Of a stretch of 64,000 nt of DNA, positions 8,481 to 19,110 are shown piece after piece. The notes under the pieces are model-generated. The model was not told the origin of the DNA and searched no databases. It saw nothing but the letters and a program-made list of their open reading frames with translations. Position numbers and translations under genes: made by a program. This stretch comes from Sphingomonas sp. NFR04 (lineage in GTDB: Bacteria; Pseudomonadota; Alphaproteobacteria; Sphingomonadales; Sphingomonadaceae). The DNA lies in NCBI RefSeq assembly GCF_900114095.1, contig NZ_FORV01000006.1, positions 1 through 64,000 of the forward strand, given 5' to 3'. Each line of letters begins with the position of its first letter. Position 1 is the stretch's first letter.

Positions 8481-9821
8481 ATGGCAAGAAAATATTTCGG
8501 CACCGACGGCATTCGCGGCGCCACCAACCTCTCTCCGATGACCGCTGCGATGGCGATGAAGGTGGGCATGGCCGCCGGCGCGCATTTCCGCCGCGGCGAC
8601 CACCGCCACCGCGTCGTGATCGGCAAGGACACCCGACTTTCCGGCTATATGCTGGAAAATGCGATGGTTGCCGGCTTCACCAGCGTCGGCATGGACGTGG
8701 TGCTGGTCGGCCCGATGCCGACGCCCGCGGTGGCGATGCTCACCCATTCGATGCGCGCCGACCTGGGCGTGATGATCTCGGCAAGCCACAACCCTTATGC
8801 CGACAACGGCATCAAGCTGTTCGGGCCCGATGGGTTCAAGCTCTCCGACGCCGACGAGGAAGCGATCGAAGCGCTGATCGACGGCGAGGTGCCGCTGGCG
8901 GCGTCTGCCGATATCGGCCGCGCCCGCCGCGTCGAGGATGCGCGCGGCCGTTACATCCACTTCGCCAAGTCCACCTTCCCCTCGGACCTGACGCTCGATG
9001 GCCTCAAGGTGGTCGTCGACTGCGCCAATGGCGCGGCCTATCAGGTGGCGCCATCCGCGCTTTGGGAACTGGGCGCGAATGTCGTCTCGATCGGCGTGTC
9101 GCCCAACGGCAAGAACATCAACGACGGCGTCGGTTCAACTGCGCCGCAGGTGCTGAGCGAGACGGTAGTCGGCTCGGGCGCGGCGCTGGGCATTGCGCTC
9201 GACGGTGATGCCGACCGGCTGATCGTCGTCGACGAGACCGGTACGGTGATCGACGGCGACCAGCTGATGGCGCTGATCGCCACCGGCTGGGCGCGGCAGG
9301 GCAAGCTCGCCGGGGGCGGGCTGGTCGCGACCGTGATGTCGAACCTCGGGCTGGAGCGGCACCTCTCTGCACAGGGCCTAGGGCTGGTGCGCACCAAGGT
9401 GGGCGACCGCTATGTGCTCGAGAAGATGCGCGGCTCCGGCTACAATGTCGGCGGCGAGCAGAGCGGGCACATCATCCTCTCCGACTATGCGACCACCGGC
9501 GACGGGCTTGTCGCCGCGCTGCAGGTACTGGCCGAGATCGTCCGCGCCGGCGCGCCGGCGAGCGAGGTTCTGCACCGCTTCGAACCGCTGCCGCAGCTGC
9601 TCAAGAACGTCCGCTTCGCCGGTGGCAAGCCGCTCGACGATCCGCGCGTTCAGGACGTGATCGCCGCCGCCGAGGCCGAGCTCAAGGGCCGCGGGCGACT
9701 GGTGATCCGTGCCTCGGGCACCGAGCCGGTGATCCGCGTCATGGCCGAAGGCGACGATAAGGCGCAGGTGGAAGCGGTGGTCGACCGTGTGTGTGATGCG
9801 GTGCGCGTAGCGGCGGGGTGA
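8481..9821 (+). CDS. glmM: Phosphoglucosamine mutase
   Basis: A 446-residue enzyme converting glucosamine 6-phosphate to glucosamine 1-phosphate for UDP-GlcNAc, peptidoglycan and LPS synthesis. It begins with [10 protein letters not shown], has the phosphoserine loop [13 protein letters not shown] (catalytic serine phosphorylated), the metal loop DGDADR, the sugar-binding GGEQSGH segment and the phosphate-binding [12 protein letters not shown] near the end. Length is standard for GlmM, and the GEQSGH motif separates it from phosphomannomutases. It is followed by unrelated small genes on the same strand. Confidence 0.97.
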   Translation: MARKYFGTDGIRGATNLSPMTAAMAMKVGMAAGAHFRRGDHRHRVVIGKDTRLSGYMLENAMVAGFTSVGMDVVLVGPMPTPAVAMLTHSMRADLGVMISASHNPYADNGIKLFGPDGFKLSDADEEAIEALIDGEVPLAASADIGRARRVEDARGRYIHFAKSTFPSDLTLDGLKVVVDCANGAAYQVAPSALWELGANVVSIGVSPNGKNINDGVGSTAPQVLSETVVGSGAALGIALDGDADRLIVVDETGTVIDGDQLMALIATGWARQGKLAGGGLVATVMSNLGLERHLSAQGLGLVRTKVGDRYVLEKMRGSGYNVGGEQSGHIILSDYATTGDGLVAALQVLAEIVRAGAPASEVLHRFEPLPQLLKNVRFAGGKPLDDPRVQDVIAAAEAELKGRGRLVIRASGTEPVIRVMAEGDDKAQVEAVVDRVCDAVRVAAG

Positions 9822-9897
9822 TCCCGCCGGCCGGTTCGATTGCCCGTCGGTACGCCGTTTCACCCGCGTTCAGCTCTCGCCTGGGACAAGGCTCGTC

Positions 9898-10182
9898 ATG
9901 GATCGCTCTCCTCACATCCTGGGCGCCGCGTCGAACCTGCTCGGCATCGCGCTGCTCATCATCACCGGCCTCAAGCTCACCAAGGTCGCCGATCAGACGA
10001 TTGCGGACGAGGTGGCCATGGGCGCGTGCCTGTTCTTCGCCATTAGCTGCCTGCTCTCCTATCTCGCGATCCGCGCGCCCGAGGCGACGCGGACCGAGGA
10101 CATCGCGGACAAGGCCTTTCTGTGCGGCCTTGGGGCGCTGCTGATCGCGGTGCTGATCGTCGCCTTCAACCCGCCGCGCTGA
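9898..10182 (+). CDS. Small hypothetical membrane protein
   Basis: A 94-residue protein with three hydrophobic stretches: residues ~7-25 (ILGAASNLLGIALLIITGL), ~41-60 (MGACLFFAISCLLSYLAI) and ~74-90 (FLCGLGALLIAVLIVAF). A charged, acidic loop (APEATRTEDIADKA) separates the second and third. AAGG lies seven bases before the ATG. No catalytic or binding motif is visible and I do not recognise a named family. It lies between glmM and a DUF1272 gene, with which it may share a transcript. Confidence 0.7.
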   Translation: MDRSPHILGAASNLLGIALLIITGLKLTKVADQTIADEVAMGACLFFAISCLLSYLAIRAPEATRTEDIADKAFLCGLGALLIAVLIVAFNPPR

Positions 10183-10225
10183 GCGGCGCTTGCCTCCCGC
10201 CGCAAGGTGACTAGAAGGTTGCCCG

Positions 10226-10450
10226 ATGCTGGAAATGCGGCCTGATTGCGAACGCTGCGGCGTCGACCTCCCCGCCGATGCCGGCGGTGCGTTCATCTGC
10301 TCGTTCGAATGCACCTTCTGCGCCGACTGCGCCGACGACATGGACGAACGCTGCCCCAATTGCGGCGGCGAATTGCTCGATCGCCCCGCCCGCGTCGGCG
10401 ACGCGTTGAAGCGACATCCGGCATCCACCGAGCGCAAGCACAAGGAATAG
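10226..10450 (+). CDS. DUF1272 cysteine-rich protein
   Basis: A 74-residue cytosolic protein with four CxxC-type pairs: CERCGVDL, the CSFECTFCADCA cluster and CPNCGG. This layout matches the DUF1272 family, presumed zinc-binding. AAGG lies before the ATG. The stop is four bases from the thiD start and the two are probably co-transcribed, as is common in this group of bacteria. The function of the family is not established. Confidence 0.85.
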   Translation: MLEMRPDCERCGVDLPADAGGAFICSFECTFCADCADDMDERCPNCGGELLDRPARVGDALKRHPASTERKHKE

Positions 10451-10454
10451 GGCC

Positions 10455-11615
10455 ATGGCCGCACGCGTGCTGATCATCGCAGGCTCGGATTCCGGCGGCG
10501 GCGCCGGGATCCAGGCGGACATCAAGACCGTGACCATGCTCGGCGGCCATGCCATGACCGCGATCACCGCGATCACCGCGCAGAACACGGTGGGCGTGCA
10601 GGCGGTCCATCCGGTGCCGACCGACATGGTGATCGCGCAGATCGACTCCGTCGTGCGCGATATCGGCGTCGACGCGGTAAAGATCGGCATGATCGGCTCT
10701 GCCCGCACCGCGCTCGCGGTGGCCGAGCGGCTGGCCGAACTGCCCGGCGTTCCCGTGGTGTTCGATCCGGTGATGATCTCGACCAGCGGTGCCCGGCTGG
10801 CGGACGAGGCGACTGTTGCCGCGTTTGAGCGGCTGATGGACCGGGCGACGGTGATCACCCCCAATCTGCCGGAGTTGGAGGCGCTCGGCCGCGATCCGCA
10901 GGAGATCGTGGCGGCGCATCGCTGCGCGGTGCTGGTGAAGGGCGGGCACGGCACGGGGCCCGAGGTGGTCGATACGCTCTACTCGTCGGATCCCGAGGAC
11001 CCGCCGCAGATCGAGTGGCGCGACCCCAAGATCGATACCGAGAACGACCATGGCACCGGCTGCACGCTGGCGTCGGCGATCGCCTGCGGCCTTGCCTGCG
11101 AATGGGACCTGCCCGAGGCGGTGGGCCGCGCGCGCCGCTTCGTGCGGATCGCGATGCGCGAGGCCGAGGGGCTGGGCCGCGGCCATGGCCCGATGGCGCA
11201 GCAGGCGGTGCGGCTCGACCTCAACATGAGCTTCTTCGAGCCGATGCTGAACCAGGTGACGGTGCCGGCGCAGGATCTGGCGGCGAGCGAACGCTTCTAC
11301 CGCCTGCTCGGACTGCGGCAGGTGGTGCGGGCCTCGCCCCGCTATGCCCGGTTCGAGACCGAGGGCGGCGCCACTTTCTCGATCGCGACCGACGAGGCCT
11401 ATACCGCGCCGGTGGTCTATTTCGAATGCGGCGACCTCGACGTGACGGTCGCCTATCTGCAGCAGCAGGGCTTCCGCTTCGAGCAGGAGCCCAGGGACGA
11501 GAAGTGGGGCTGGCGCGAAGCGCGGTTGCGCGATCCTGCCGGCAATGCGGTTCGTCTCTATCAGGCTGGCGAGATGCGCCGCTTTCCGCCATGGCGGATC
11601 GAGGACGATGCCTGA
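10455..11615 (+). CDS. thiD: HMP/HMP-phosphate kinase fused to a VOC (glyoxalase-like) domain
   Basis: A 386-residue protein in one open frame. Residues 1-255 are ThiD, which phosphorylates hydroxymethylpyrimidine for thiamine synthesis: [16 protein letters not shown] at the start, [25 protein letters not shown] and the anion-hole segment [12 protein letters not shown]. From residue 258 (an internal [13 protein letters not shown]) the sequence becomes a vicinal-oxygen-chelate domain: [20 protein letters not shown] and [14 protein letters not shown]. No stop codon separates them, so this reads as a true fusion, although an internal start at 11226 could also make the VOC part alone. AAGGA precedes the first ATG. 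The 3' end overlaps rnhB by eight bases. Confidence 0.9.
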   Translation: MAARVLIIAGSDSGGGAGIQADIKTVTMLGGHAMTAITAITAQNTVGVQAVHPVPTDMVIAQIDSVVRDIGVDAVKIGMIGSARTALAVAERLAELPGVPVVFDPVMISTSGARLADEATVAAFERLMDRATVITPNLPELEALGRDPQEIVAAHRCAVLVKGGHGTGPEVVDTLYSSDPEDPPQIEWRDPKIDTENDHGTGCTLASAIACGLACEWDLPEAVGRARRFVRIAMREAEGLGRGHGPMAQQAVRLDLNMSFFEPMLNQVTVPAQDLAASERFYRLLGLRQVVRASPRYARFETEGGATFSIATDEAYTAPVVYFECGDLDVTVAYLQQQGFRFEQEPRDEKWGWREARLRDPAGNAVRLYQAGEMRRFPPWRIEDDA

Positions 11616-12234
11616 CCTTTTGTACGAGACCCGTTATTTCCAGCTCCATGCCGGCCCGGTCGCTGGGGTGGACGAGGCTGGGCGCGGCCCGCTGGCCGGC
11701 CCCGTGGTCGCAGCGGCCGTGGTGCTGGACCCGGACTGCATTCCCGAGGGCATCAACGATTCCAAGGCGCTGACCGCCGCCAAGCGGGCGCGGCTGTGCG
11801 AGGAACTGCTCGCCTGCGCCAAGGTGGGGGTGGGGATCGCCAGCGTCGAGGAAATCGACCGGCTCAACATCCTCTGGGCGACGATGCTGGCGATGTCGCG
11901 CGCGGTGGAGTCTCTGGGTTTCCCCCCCGCCTTCGTGCTGGTCGACGGCAATCGCTGTCCGAAATGGGATCATCGCAGCGAGGCGGTGGTGAGCGGCGAC
12001 GCGCTGTGCCTGTCGATCGCGGCGGCCTCGATTGTCGCCAAGCACCGGCGCGACTGTATGATGATCGAGCTGGACGCGCAGTTCCCCGGCTATGGCTGGG
12101 CGTCGAACAAGGGCTATGGTGGCAAGGCGCACCAGGAGGCGCTGCGCGCGCTGGGGCCCACGCCGCACCACCGCCGCAGCTTCGCGCCGGTCGCGCAGGC
12201 GCATCTCGATTTCGGACCGATCGCGGCGGAATAG
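11608..12234 (+). CDS. rnhB: Ribonuclease HII
   Basis: A 208-residue enzyme that removes ribonucleotides embedded in DNA and RNA of RNA-DNA hybrids. The catalytic pair D22-E23 lies in [15 protein letters not shown], followed by [23 protein letters not shown] and the SIVAKHRRD segment. The ATG at 11608 overlaps the thiD-VOC stop by eight bases, with GAGG just upstream, so translation is likely coupled. A frame from further upstream would add residues with no family match. The order rnhB followed by ccrM is a known alphaproteobacterial arrangement; here one hypothetical gene intervenes. Confidence 0.95.
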   Translation: MPDLLYETRYFQLHAGPVAGVDEAGRGPLAGPVVAAAVVLDPDCIPEGINDSKALTAAKRARLCEELLACAKVGVGIASVEEIDRLNILWATMLAMSRAVESLGFPPAFVLVDGNRCPKWDHRSEAVVSGDALCLSIAAASIVAKHRRDCMMIELDAQFPGYGWASNKGYGGKAHQEALRALGPTPHHRRSFAPVAQAHLDFGPIAAE

Positions 12235-12260
12235 CGCCGCGCTTGCCCACTACACCCATC

Positions 12261-12355
12261 GTCATTCCCGCGGAGGCGGGAATCCATTGCCCTCGAGGCT
12301 GGAGGAAAGAACCGCGACTTCAGCGCCAATGGATCGCCGCCTTCGCGGGGATGAC
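12261..12355. repeat. Family A inverted-repeat element, second copy
   Basis: Left arm 12261-12288 and right arm 12328-12355, 28 bases each, with a 39-base spacer exactly as in the copy at 5557-5651. The arms carry a few substitutions (GTCATTCCCGCGGAGG on the left). The spacer sequence differs from that of the first copy. It lies just after rnhB and may form the 3' structure of that transcript. Confidence 0.9.
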
Positions 12356-12451
12356 AATGAAAATGCGGGTAGACCCGGCAAATTTTGCCTAGTGCACCCG
12401 CTTGCCCCGCCGCTGTCCTATGATGTTGGGATAGCAGCGGGAGGAGCGGGC

Positions 12452-13021
12452 ATGGCATATCTGGGCAGCTTGATACGGGGGACGACCGGCGGGTTTCAGC
12501 CGGCGACGCGCTACGACCCGGTGCTGGCCGAGCTGCTCCGCGAGGCGATCATCGGCGCGGCGAGCTTTCACGAGATGGCAGCAATGGTGCGCTATGCCGA
12601 ATCGCGCGGGCTGGGGGCAATCCGCTTCCGCTTCGACGACGGTGCCGCGCTGACCGATCCCACGCACCCGCTGCATGTCGCCTTCCTCGAGACACTGCGC
12701 GACCCCGTGCTGGCCAGCGATTACGCCGATCTCGGCGAGATCGTACCGTGGCGCGAGCGTGCGCTGGCGCTGCGGCTGCCCTCCGACATGCTGGGCGCCC
12801 GCGCCAGCCGCAAGGCGGTTCGGGCCGCGATCCTGGCAGCAGGCACCTCCTGGGAAGTTCGCGTGGCGCTGTGCGTGGCGGCCCGCATCCGATTCGGCGG
12901 CGAAGCCGAATGGTTCGGTCGCGAGGCGCAGGCGCTGTACGAAATGGGGCTGTTCACCCAAGCCCGCGCGCGGCTCGCGGCGAGCGTCGCGGGCGGCGGC
13001 GAGGCGATTGCGATCGGCTGA
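12452..13021 (+). CDS. Hypothetical protein upstream of ccrM
   Basis: A 189-residue protein beginning MAYLGSLIRGTTGG, with GGAGGAGCGGG just before the ATG. It has no signal peptide or membrane segment and looks mostly helical, rich in alanine and arginine. Recognisable stretches are ELLREAIIGAASFHEMAAM and a C-terminal helix ending GLFTQARARLAA. I do not recognise a domain. It lies between rnhB and ccrM; the start is clear from the ribosome-binding site and coding bias continues to the stop. Confidence 0.75.
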   Translation: MAYLGSLIRGTTGGFQPATRYDPVLAELLREAIIGAASFHEMAAMVRYAESRGLGAIRFRFDDGAALTDPTHPLHVAFLETLRDPVLASDYADLGEIVPWRERALALRLPSDMLGARASRKAVRAAILAAGTSWEVRVALCVAARIRFGGEAEWFGREAQALYEMGLFTQARARLAASVAGGGEAIAIG

Positions 13022-13082
13022 ATCGTTTGCGGAACGTTCCAGCTTATCCACAGGCCGGGAAAATTTTCGTGGGCCCGCAACT

Positions 13083-14403
<1,321 letters not shown>

Positions 14404-14411
14404 TCTGTGTC

Positions 14412-14583
14412 TCGTCTCCCTTGAGGGAGAGGATAGCGAAGCTTGGCGGCTTGCCGCCTAGCGCAGCTTGGAGAGGGTGAGCGGCTGTGTAGCAGCCGCG
14501 CGAGCATCGCCTCGCATTGCCCCTCTCCCTCCCACCCCCTGACGGCGGCGGGGCCCACCCTCTCCCCGATGGGGAGAGGGGCG
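14412..14583. repeat. GC-rich intergenic repeat (family E)
   Basis: The 220 bases between ccrM and folP hold no gene. They consist of inverted CTCCC / GGGAG segments: GTCTCCCTTGAGGGAGAGG at the left, GGCGGCTTGCCGCC and GGCTGTGTAGCAGCC as internal hairpins, and CCCTCTCCCCGATGGGGAG at the right. It resembles other repeat islands in this window in composition but is a separate sequence family. A structured-RNA or transcript-end role is possible. Confidence 0.6.
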
Positions 14584-14624
14584 CATGGCTTCCCTCGCAG
14601 TGCCAGGCCCGGTAGCACGGCCGC

Positions 14625-15722
14625 ATGCCCGATCTTCCGCCCGCCGCGCGCCTGTACCTCCGCCCAATCCAGTTCGTCGACACGCCCGTCGGCCGCGACG
14701 GCCAGGTTGCTCGGCTGGCCGGTGGGCTGTTGTGGTTCTCCGCCTATGAACTGATCGCCGTGCAGAACGGTCGGTGCACCCTACAGCGCACCATCTCCAT
14801 CGCCGAGGCCGAGGCCGATCCCCGCCTGGCCCCCATCGCCGCGCGCATCACCGCCCCCCGCGCGCCGCTCACCCTCGGCCCCCGCACGCTGCGGTTCGAC
14901 CAGCCGCAGGTGATGGCGATCCTCAACATGACCCCCGACAGCTTCTCCGACGGCGGGAAGCATCTCGGCGATCCCGCTGCCGCCGCGCAGTCCGGCGTTG
15001 ACATGAGCATCGCGGGCGCGGCGATCCTCGACGTCGGCGGCGAGTCCACCCGCCCCGGCGCGGAAACGGTGTGGGAAGGCGACGAGATTGCCCGCGTCGT
15101 GCCGGTGATCGAGCGGCTGGCGGCGAGCGGTGCCGCGATCTCGATCGATACGCGCAAGGCAGGTGTGATGGAGGCGGCGCTTGCGGCGGGCGGACACATC
15201 GTCAACGACGTGTCCGCGCTGCTCTACGACGGCCGCGCGCTGGAGGTGGTGGCACGCGCGGGCTGCCCAGTGGTGCTGATGCATGCCGCCGACCCCAAGC
15301 ATGGCGCGAAGGGGAAGGGCGCCTATGGCGACGTGCTGATCGAAGTCTATGACTGGCTGGAGGCCCGCGTCGAGGCGGCGGTCGCTGCAGGTGTGGACCG
15401 CGCGAAGATCGTCATCGATCCCGGCATCGGCTTCGGCAAGACGCTGGCAGATAATCTCGCGTTGATGAACGGGCTGGCGCTGTTCCATGGGATCGGCTGC
15501 CCGATCCTGCTGGGTGCCAGCCGCAAGCGGATCGTCGGCGCGCTCGCCAACGAAGCACCGGCCGAGCAGCGGCTGGGCGGATCGCTGGCGCTGGCGCTGA
15601 AGGGCGCAGGCTTGGGCGTGCAGTTGCTGCGCGTCCACGACGTGTTCGAAAGCGTCCAGGCGCTGCGGGTGTGGCGCGGCATGCAGGACGCCGCGCTCAC
15701 CGCGCCTCACGCCGCGGTCTGA
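14625..15722 (+). CDS. folP: Dihydropteroate synthase
   Basis: A 365-residue enzyme joining p-aminobenzoate to the pterin diphosphate in folate synthesis, the target of sulfonamides. Signatures are MAILNMTPDSFSDGG, LDVGGESTRPGA, SIDTRKAGVM, IVNDVSALL and DPGIGFGK, with the phosphate-binding GASRKR loop near the end. The family is usually near 275 residues; an extra ~85-residue N-terminal part (before RTLRFDQPQ) has no recognised motif. The 3' end overlaps the convergent NtrC-like gene by 16 bases. Confidence 0.95.
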   Translation: MPDLPPAARLYLRPIQFVDTPVGRDGQVARLAGGLLWFSAYELIAVQNGRCTLQRTISIAEAEADPRLAPIAARITAPRAPLTLGPRTLRFDQPQVMAILNMTPDSFSDGGKHLGDPAAAAQSGVDMSIAGAAILDVGGESTRPGAETVWEGDEIARVVPVIERLAASGAAISIDTRKAGVMEAALAAGGHIVNDVSALLYDGRALEVVARAGCPVVLMHAADPKHGAKGKGAYGDVLIEVYDWLEARVEAAVAAGVDRAKIVIDPGIGFGKTLADNLALMNGLALFHGIGCPILLGASRKRIVGALANEAPAEQRLGGSLALALKGAGLGVQLLRVHDVFESVQALRVWRGMQDAALTAPHAAV

Positions 15723-17134
15723 TCGATCCCCAGCTCGCCTAGCTTGCGGTATAGCGTCGAGCGGCCGATGCCCAGGCGGCGGGCGACCTCGGTCATCCGC
15801 CCGCGATAATGGCCGATCGCAAGCCGGATCACGTCCGCCTCGATCTCGTCTAGCGGGCGCAGATTGCCGTCGGGGCGGAACAGCGTGATGCCGCCCATGC
15901 CCGAGTTGCTCGCCACCGGCCCGGCCGACATCGGCTTGCCCAGCGCGATCTGGGCAATCTGCGGGAAGTCGTCGCGGGTCAGCCCTTCCTCGTCGCACAG
16001 CACGGCCGCGCGGAACAGCGCGTTCTGCAGCTGGCGGACATTGCCCGGCCAGTCATAGGCGGTGAGCAGCTGCAGCGCGTCTTCGCTGATGCCGAGCTGG
16101 CGCAGGCCCGGCTGTTCGGCGATCCGGGCGAGCAGGTGGCGGACAAGCGCCGGGATGTCGCCGGCGCGCTCGCGCAAGGGGGGGATCGTCACCTGGACGA
16201 CATTGAGCCGGTAATAGAGGTCTTCGCGGAAGCGCCCCGCTTCCACCTCGGCGAGCAGCGGCACGTTGCTGGCGGCGACCACGCGGACATCGACTTCACG
16301 TGGGTGACGCGCACCGAGCGGCTGGATCTCGCCGGTCTGCAGCATGCGCAGCAATTTGACCTGCGCCTCGAGCGGCATCTCGCTGACTTCGTCGAGGAAG
16401 ATCGTGCTGCCATCGGCATCCTGGAGCCGACCGACCTTGCGCTCGAACGCGCCGGTAAAGGCGCCTTCCTCATGGCCGAACAGCTCCGATTCGACCTGGT
16501 TGGCGGGGATCGACCCGCAATTGACGACGACGAGCTCCTTGCGCGCACGCGGCGAGGCGCCGTGAATCGCCTCCGCCACGACATGCTTGCCGACGCCGCT
16601 CTCGCCTTCGATCAGCACCGGCACACGGGCACGGGCGGCTTTCGCAGCGACTGCGAGGGCGGCGCGGAATTGCGGCGCCGAGCCGACTATTTCGGCGAAG
16701 CCAAGATTGGCGGTGAGTTTCTCGGTGAGCGGGCGCAGTTCGCCGGCGCTGTTGCCGCCCATGGCGGCCTCCAGCGCCGCGAGCAGCCGCTCCGAAGCGA
16801 TCGGCTTGACCAGGAAGTCGCTGGCGCCGGCGCGCATCGCGCCCACGGCGGCGGCAACCGAGCCGTTGGCGGCTAGCACCAGAATAGGCATGTGTGGCCT
16901 GCGCGCACGCAGCTCGGCGATCAGGATCGCGGCATCGGCATCCGAGGCGGGATGGTCGAGCAGGATCGCGTCGACCGCGAGGCCATCGGGCGTGCCGAGC
17001 GACGCCAGCGCGCTCTCCGCATCGTCGGCGAAGATCGTCCGCCATCCGCGGCGCGAGGCGATCGCGGCGACCAGGCGTCGCTGCGCCGGTTCCGAATCGA
17101 TCAGCAACAGAAGACGTTGCCCGTTGCGCGTCAT
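15707..17134 (-). CDS. Sigma-54-dependent NtrC-family response regulator
   Basis: A 475-residue activator in three parts: receiver (1-125, phospho-acceptor aspartate in AILLDHP, lysine in DFLVKPI), AAA+ ATPase (about 145-370, Walker A GESGVGKH, sigma-54 loop GAFTGA, Walker B FLDEVSEM) and a C-terminal Fis-type helix-turn-helix (EVARRLGIGRSTLYRKL). The GAFTGA loop is intact, so it should remodel sigma-54 RNA polymerase. The receiver's usual paired acidic residues appear as IDSE, one aspartate short, so phosphorylation may be altered. No partner kinase is adjacent. The C-terminal end overlaps folP tail to tail. Confidence 0.93.
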   Translation of the reverse strand: MTRNGQRLLLLIDSEPAQRRLVAAIASRRGWRTIFADDAESALASLGTPDGLAVDAILLDHPASDADAAILIAELRARRPHMPILVLAANGSVAAAVGAMRAGASDFLVKPIASERLLAALEAAMGGNSAGELRPLTEKLTANLGFAEIVGSAPQFRAALAVAAKAARARVPVLIEGESGVGKHVVAEAIHGASPRARKELVVVNCGSIPANQVESELFGHEEGAFTGAFERKVGRLQDADGSTIFLDEVSEMPLEAQVKLLRMLQTGEIQPLGARHPREVDVRVVAASNVPLLAEVEAGRFREDLYYRLNVVQVTIPPLRERAGDIPALVRHLLARIAEQPGLRQLGISEDALQLLTAYDWPGNVRQLQNALFRAAVLCDEEGLTRDDFPQIAQIALGKPMSAGPVASNSGMGGITLFRPDGNLRPLDEIEADVIRLAIGHYRGRMTEVARRLGIGRSTLYRKLGELGIDQTAA

Positions 17135-17294
17135 GCCGACTCCAGTCCCAAATGTCCCGTTTCGAGCCGCATCGGTTAGACCAGATGCGTAAAGTTCGGC
17201 TTAAGCAGGGCCGAAACAGTTCTTTGGGCGGCGGGGTTGAGGGGCGCCGAAGCAGCGGTATAAGACATCGAGCACCTAGGAGAGGAGCGCATCA

Positions 17295-17432
17295 ATGGCT
17301 GAAACAGGTGAAAATGCCGGCGAGATCCAATCGCATGTCGAAACCTTCAATGGTTTCACGGCTTTGATGAAGTGGGGCACGGTGGCGGTATTCCTCATCG
17401 CTGCGTTCGTCGTCTTCCTGATCGCCCGCTGA
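17295..17432 (+). CDS. aa3-type cytochrome oxidase subunit IV-like peptide
   Basis: A 45-residue membrane peptide: polar N-terminus MAETGENAGE, then HVETFNGFTALMKWG, then one membrane helix ending VFLIAR. This pattern (a short soluble stretch, a tryptophan just before the helix, one helix) matches the bacterial aa3-type cytochrome c oxidase subunit IV family. AGGAGAGGAGCGC precedes the ATG. It ends one base before the pntA start, so it is the first gene of the pnt transcript. No oxidase genes are nearby; co-occurrence of this peptide with pntA is familiar in sphingomonads. Confidence 0.8.
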   Translation: MAETGENAGEIQSHVETFNGFTALMKWGTVAVFLIAAFVVFLIAR

Positions 17433-17433
17433 C

Positions 17434-18555
17434 GTGAAGATCGCAGTACTCAAGGAAGCGGCGATTGCCGAACGACGTGTCGCGGCTACGCCCGAAACCG
17501 TCAAGAAATTCATTAATTTGAAGGCTTCGGTCGCGGTCGAGTCCGAGGCGGGACTTGCTGCCTCCTACGGCGACGCCGCCTTTCGCGAGGCGGGCGCGAC
17601 GATCGGATCGCGCAGCGAGGTGCTCGCCGATGCCGATATCGTGCTGGCGGTGCAGGGGCCGGACCCCGACAGCCTCGCCGGCCTGAAGCAGGGCGCGTGG
17701 CTGGTCGCCGGGCTCAATCCGTTCGGCGAGCGCGCCCGAATCGACCGTTACGCGGCACTGGGCCTCGAGGCGCTGGCGATGGAGCTGATGCCGCGCATCA
17801 CCCGCGCGCAATCGATGGACATCCTCTCCTCCCAGTCGAACCTCGCCGGCTACAAGGCGGTGCTCGACGCCGCTGCCGAGTACGACCGCGCCTTCCCGAT
17901 GATGATGACCGCGGCCGGCACGGTGAGCGCCGCCAAAGTGTTCGTGATGGGCGTCGGCGTCGCCGGCCTCCAGGCGATCGCCACCGCGCGGCGGCTGGGC
18001 GCGCAGGTCTCGGCCACGGACGTCCGCTCGGCGACCAAGGAGCAGATCCTGTCGCTCGGTGCCAAGCCGATCTTCGTCGAGAATGTCGCCGGGATCGAAG
18101 GCGAGGGCAGGGGCGGCTACGCGACCGAGATGAGCGACGCCTACAAGGCCGCGCAGGCCGAGCTGGTCTCGTCGCACATCGCCAAGCAGGACATCGTCAT
18201 CACCACCGCACTGATTCCCGGCCGGGCGGCGCCGCGGCTGATCAGCGATGCACAGGTCGCGACGATGCGCCCGGGCAGCGTGATCGTCGATCTGGCGGTG
18301 GAGCAAGGCGGCAATGTCGAAGGCTCGGTGGTCGGCGAGGTGGTTGAGCGCCACGGCGTGAAGATCGTCGGCCATCGCAACGTGCCGAGCCGGCTGGCGG
18401 CGGACAGCTCGGCTTTGTTCGCGCGCAACCTGTTCAACTTCCTCTCGGCCTTCTGGGACAAGGATGCCGGCAAGCCGGTGCTCGACGAGGAGATCGGCAC
18501 CGCCGTGCGGGTGACGCAGGGCGGCAAGGTGGTGCACGAGAGGCTGTTGTCGTGA
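17434..18555 (+). CDS. pntA: NAD(P) transhydrogenase alpha subunit, soluble part (PntAA)
   Basis: A 373-residue NAD(H)-binding domain I of the proton-translocating transhydrogenase, which uses the proton gradient to make NADPH from NADH. It opens with [20 protein letters not shown], shares its fold with alanine dehydrogenase, and contains the [20 protein letters not shown] stretch, the dinucleotide fold [15 protein letters not shown] and the [14 protein letters not shown] segment. It starts at GTG 17434. As usual for alphaproteobacteria the alpha subunit is split in two; here the second half (19461) is separated by repeats and a DUF559 gene. Confidence 0.95.
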   Translation: MKIAVLKEAAIAERRVAATPETVKKFINLKASVAVESEAGLAASYGDAAFREAGATIGSRSEVLADADIVLAVQGPDPDSLAGLKQGAWLVAGLNPFGERARIDRYAALGLEALAMELMPRITRAQSMDILSSQSNLAGYKAVLDAAAEYDRAFPMMMTAAGTVSAAKVFVMGVGVAGLQAIATARRLGAQVSATDVRSATKEQILSLGAKPIFVENVAGIEGEGRGGYATEMSDAYKAAQAELVSSHIAKQDIVITTALIPGRAAPRLISDAQVATMRPGSVIVDLAVEQGGNVEGSVVGEVVERHGVKIVGHRNVPSRLAADSSALFARNLFNFLSAFWDKDAGKPVLDEEIGTAVRVTQGGKVVHERLLS

Positions 18556-18556
18556 G

Positions 18557-19110
18557 CAATCCTCCCCTGCAAGGGGAGGTGGCGCGCGCCAGCGCGACGG
18601 AGGGGTGTCGCCGCTGGGGGCGTGGGTCCTCGATTGCAGCGGGGACACCCCTCCACCACGCCTTCGGCGCGGTCCCCCTCCTTGCAGGGGAGGATCTGGG
18701 CGGTGTTGCAGGGGGCCTGGGTGCAGTCTTCGTCGGTTGCCCCGACCAATCCTCCCCTGGAAGGGGAGGTGGCGCGCGCCAGCGCGACGGAGGGGTGTCG
18801 GCGCCGGGGGCGCGGACCTTCCGTTGCAGCGGGGACACCCCTCCACCACGCCTTCGGCGCGGTCCCCCTCCCCTTTCAGGGGAGGATCTTGGGGGTGTTG
18901 CAGGGCGCTTGGGGGCAGTCTTCGTCGGTTGCCCCGACCAATCCTCCCCTGGAAGGGGAGGTGGCGCGCGCCAGCGCGACGGAGGGGTGTCGCCGCTGGG
19001 GGCGTGGACCTTCCGTTGCAGCGGGGACACCCCTCCACCACGCCTTCGGCGCGGTCCCCCTCCCCTTGCAGGGGAGGATCTGAAGGGTGTTGCAGGGGGC
19101 GCCGGACAGC
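18557..19110. repeat. Three tandem ~190-bp copies of a family C element
   Basis: Copies start at 18557, 18747 and 18939 (periods 190 and 192); the third runs into the DUF559 gene. Each starts CAATCCTCCCCTGNAAGGGG, contains GGTGGCGCGCGCCAGCGCGA and GCAGCGGGGACACCCC, and closes with CCACCACGCCTTCGGCGCGG and CCCCTCCCC...GGGGAGGAT. The two ends of each unit are complementary. Units are joined by a ~50-base linker ending GCAGTCTTCGTCGGTTGCCC. No protein is supported in these ~530 bases although several frames are open. Confidence 0.9.

Noticed and set aside
18557..19080. Tandem repeats as a CRISPR array
   Set aside because: Period is ~190 bases with conserved linkers; CRISPR would need ~28-37-base repeats and unique spacers of similar length, and no cas gene is near.
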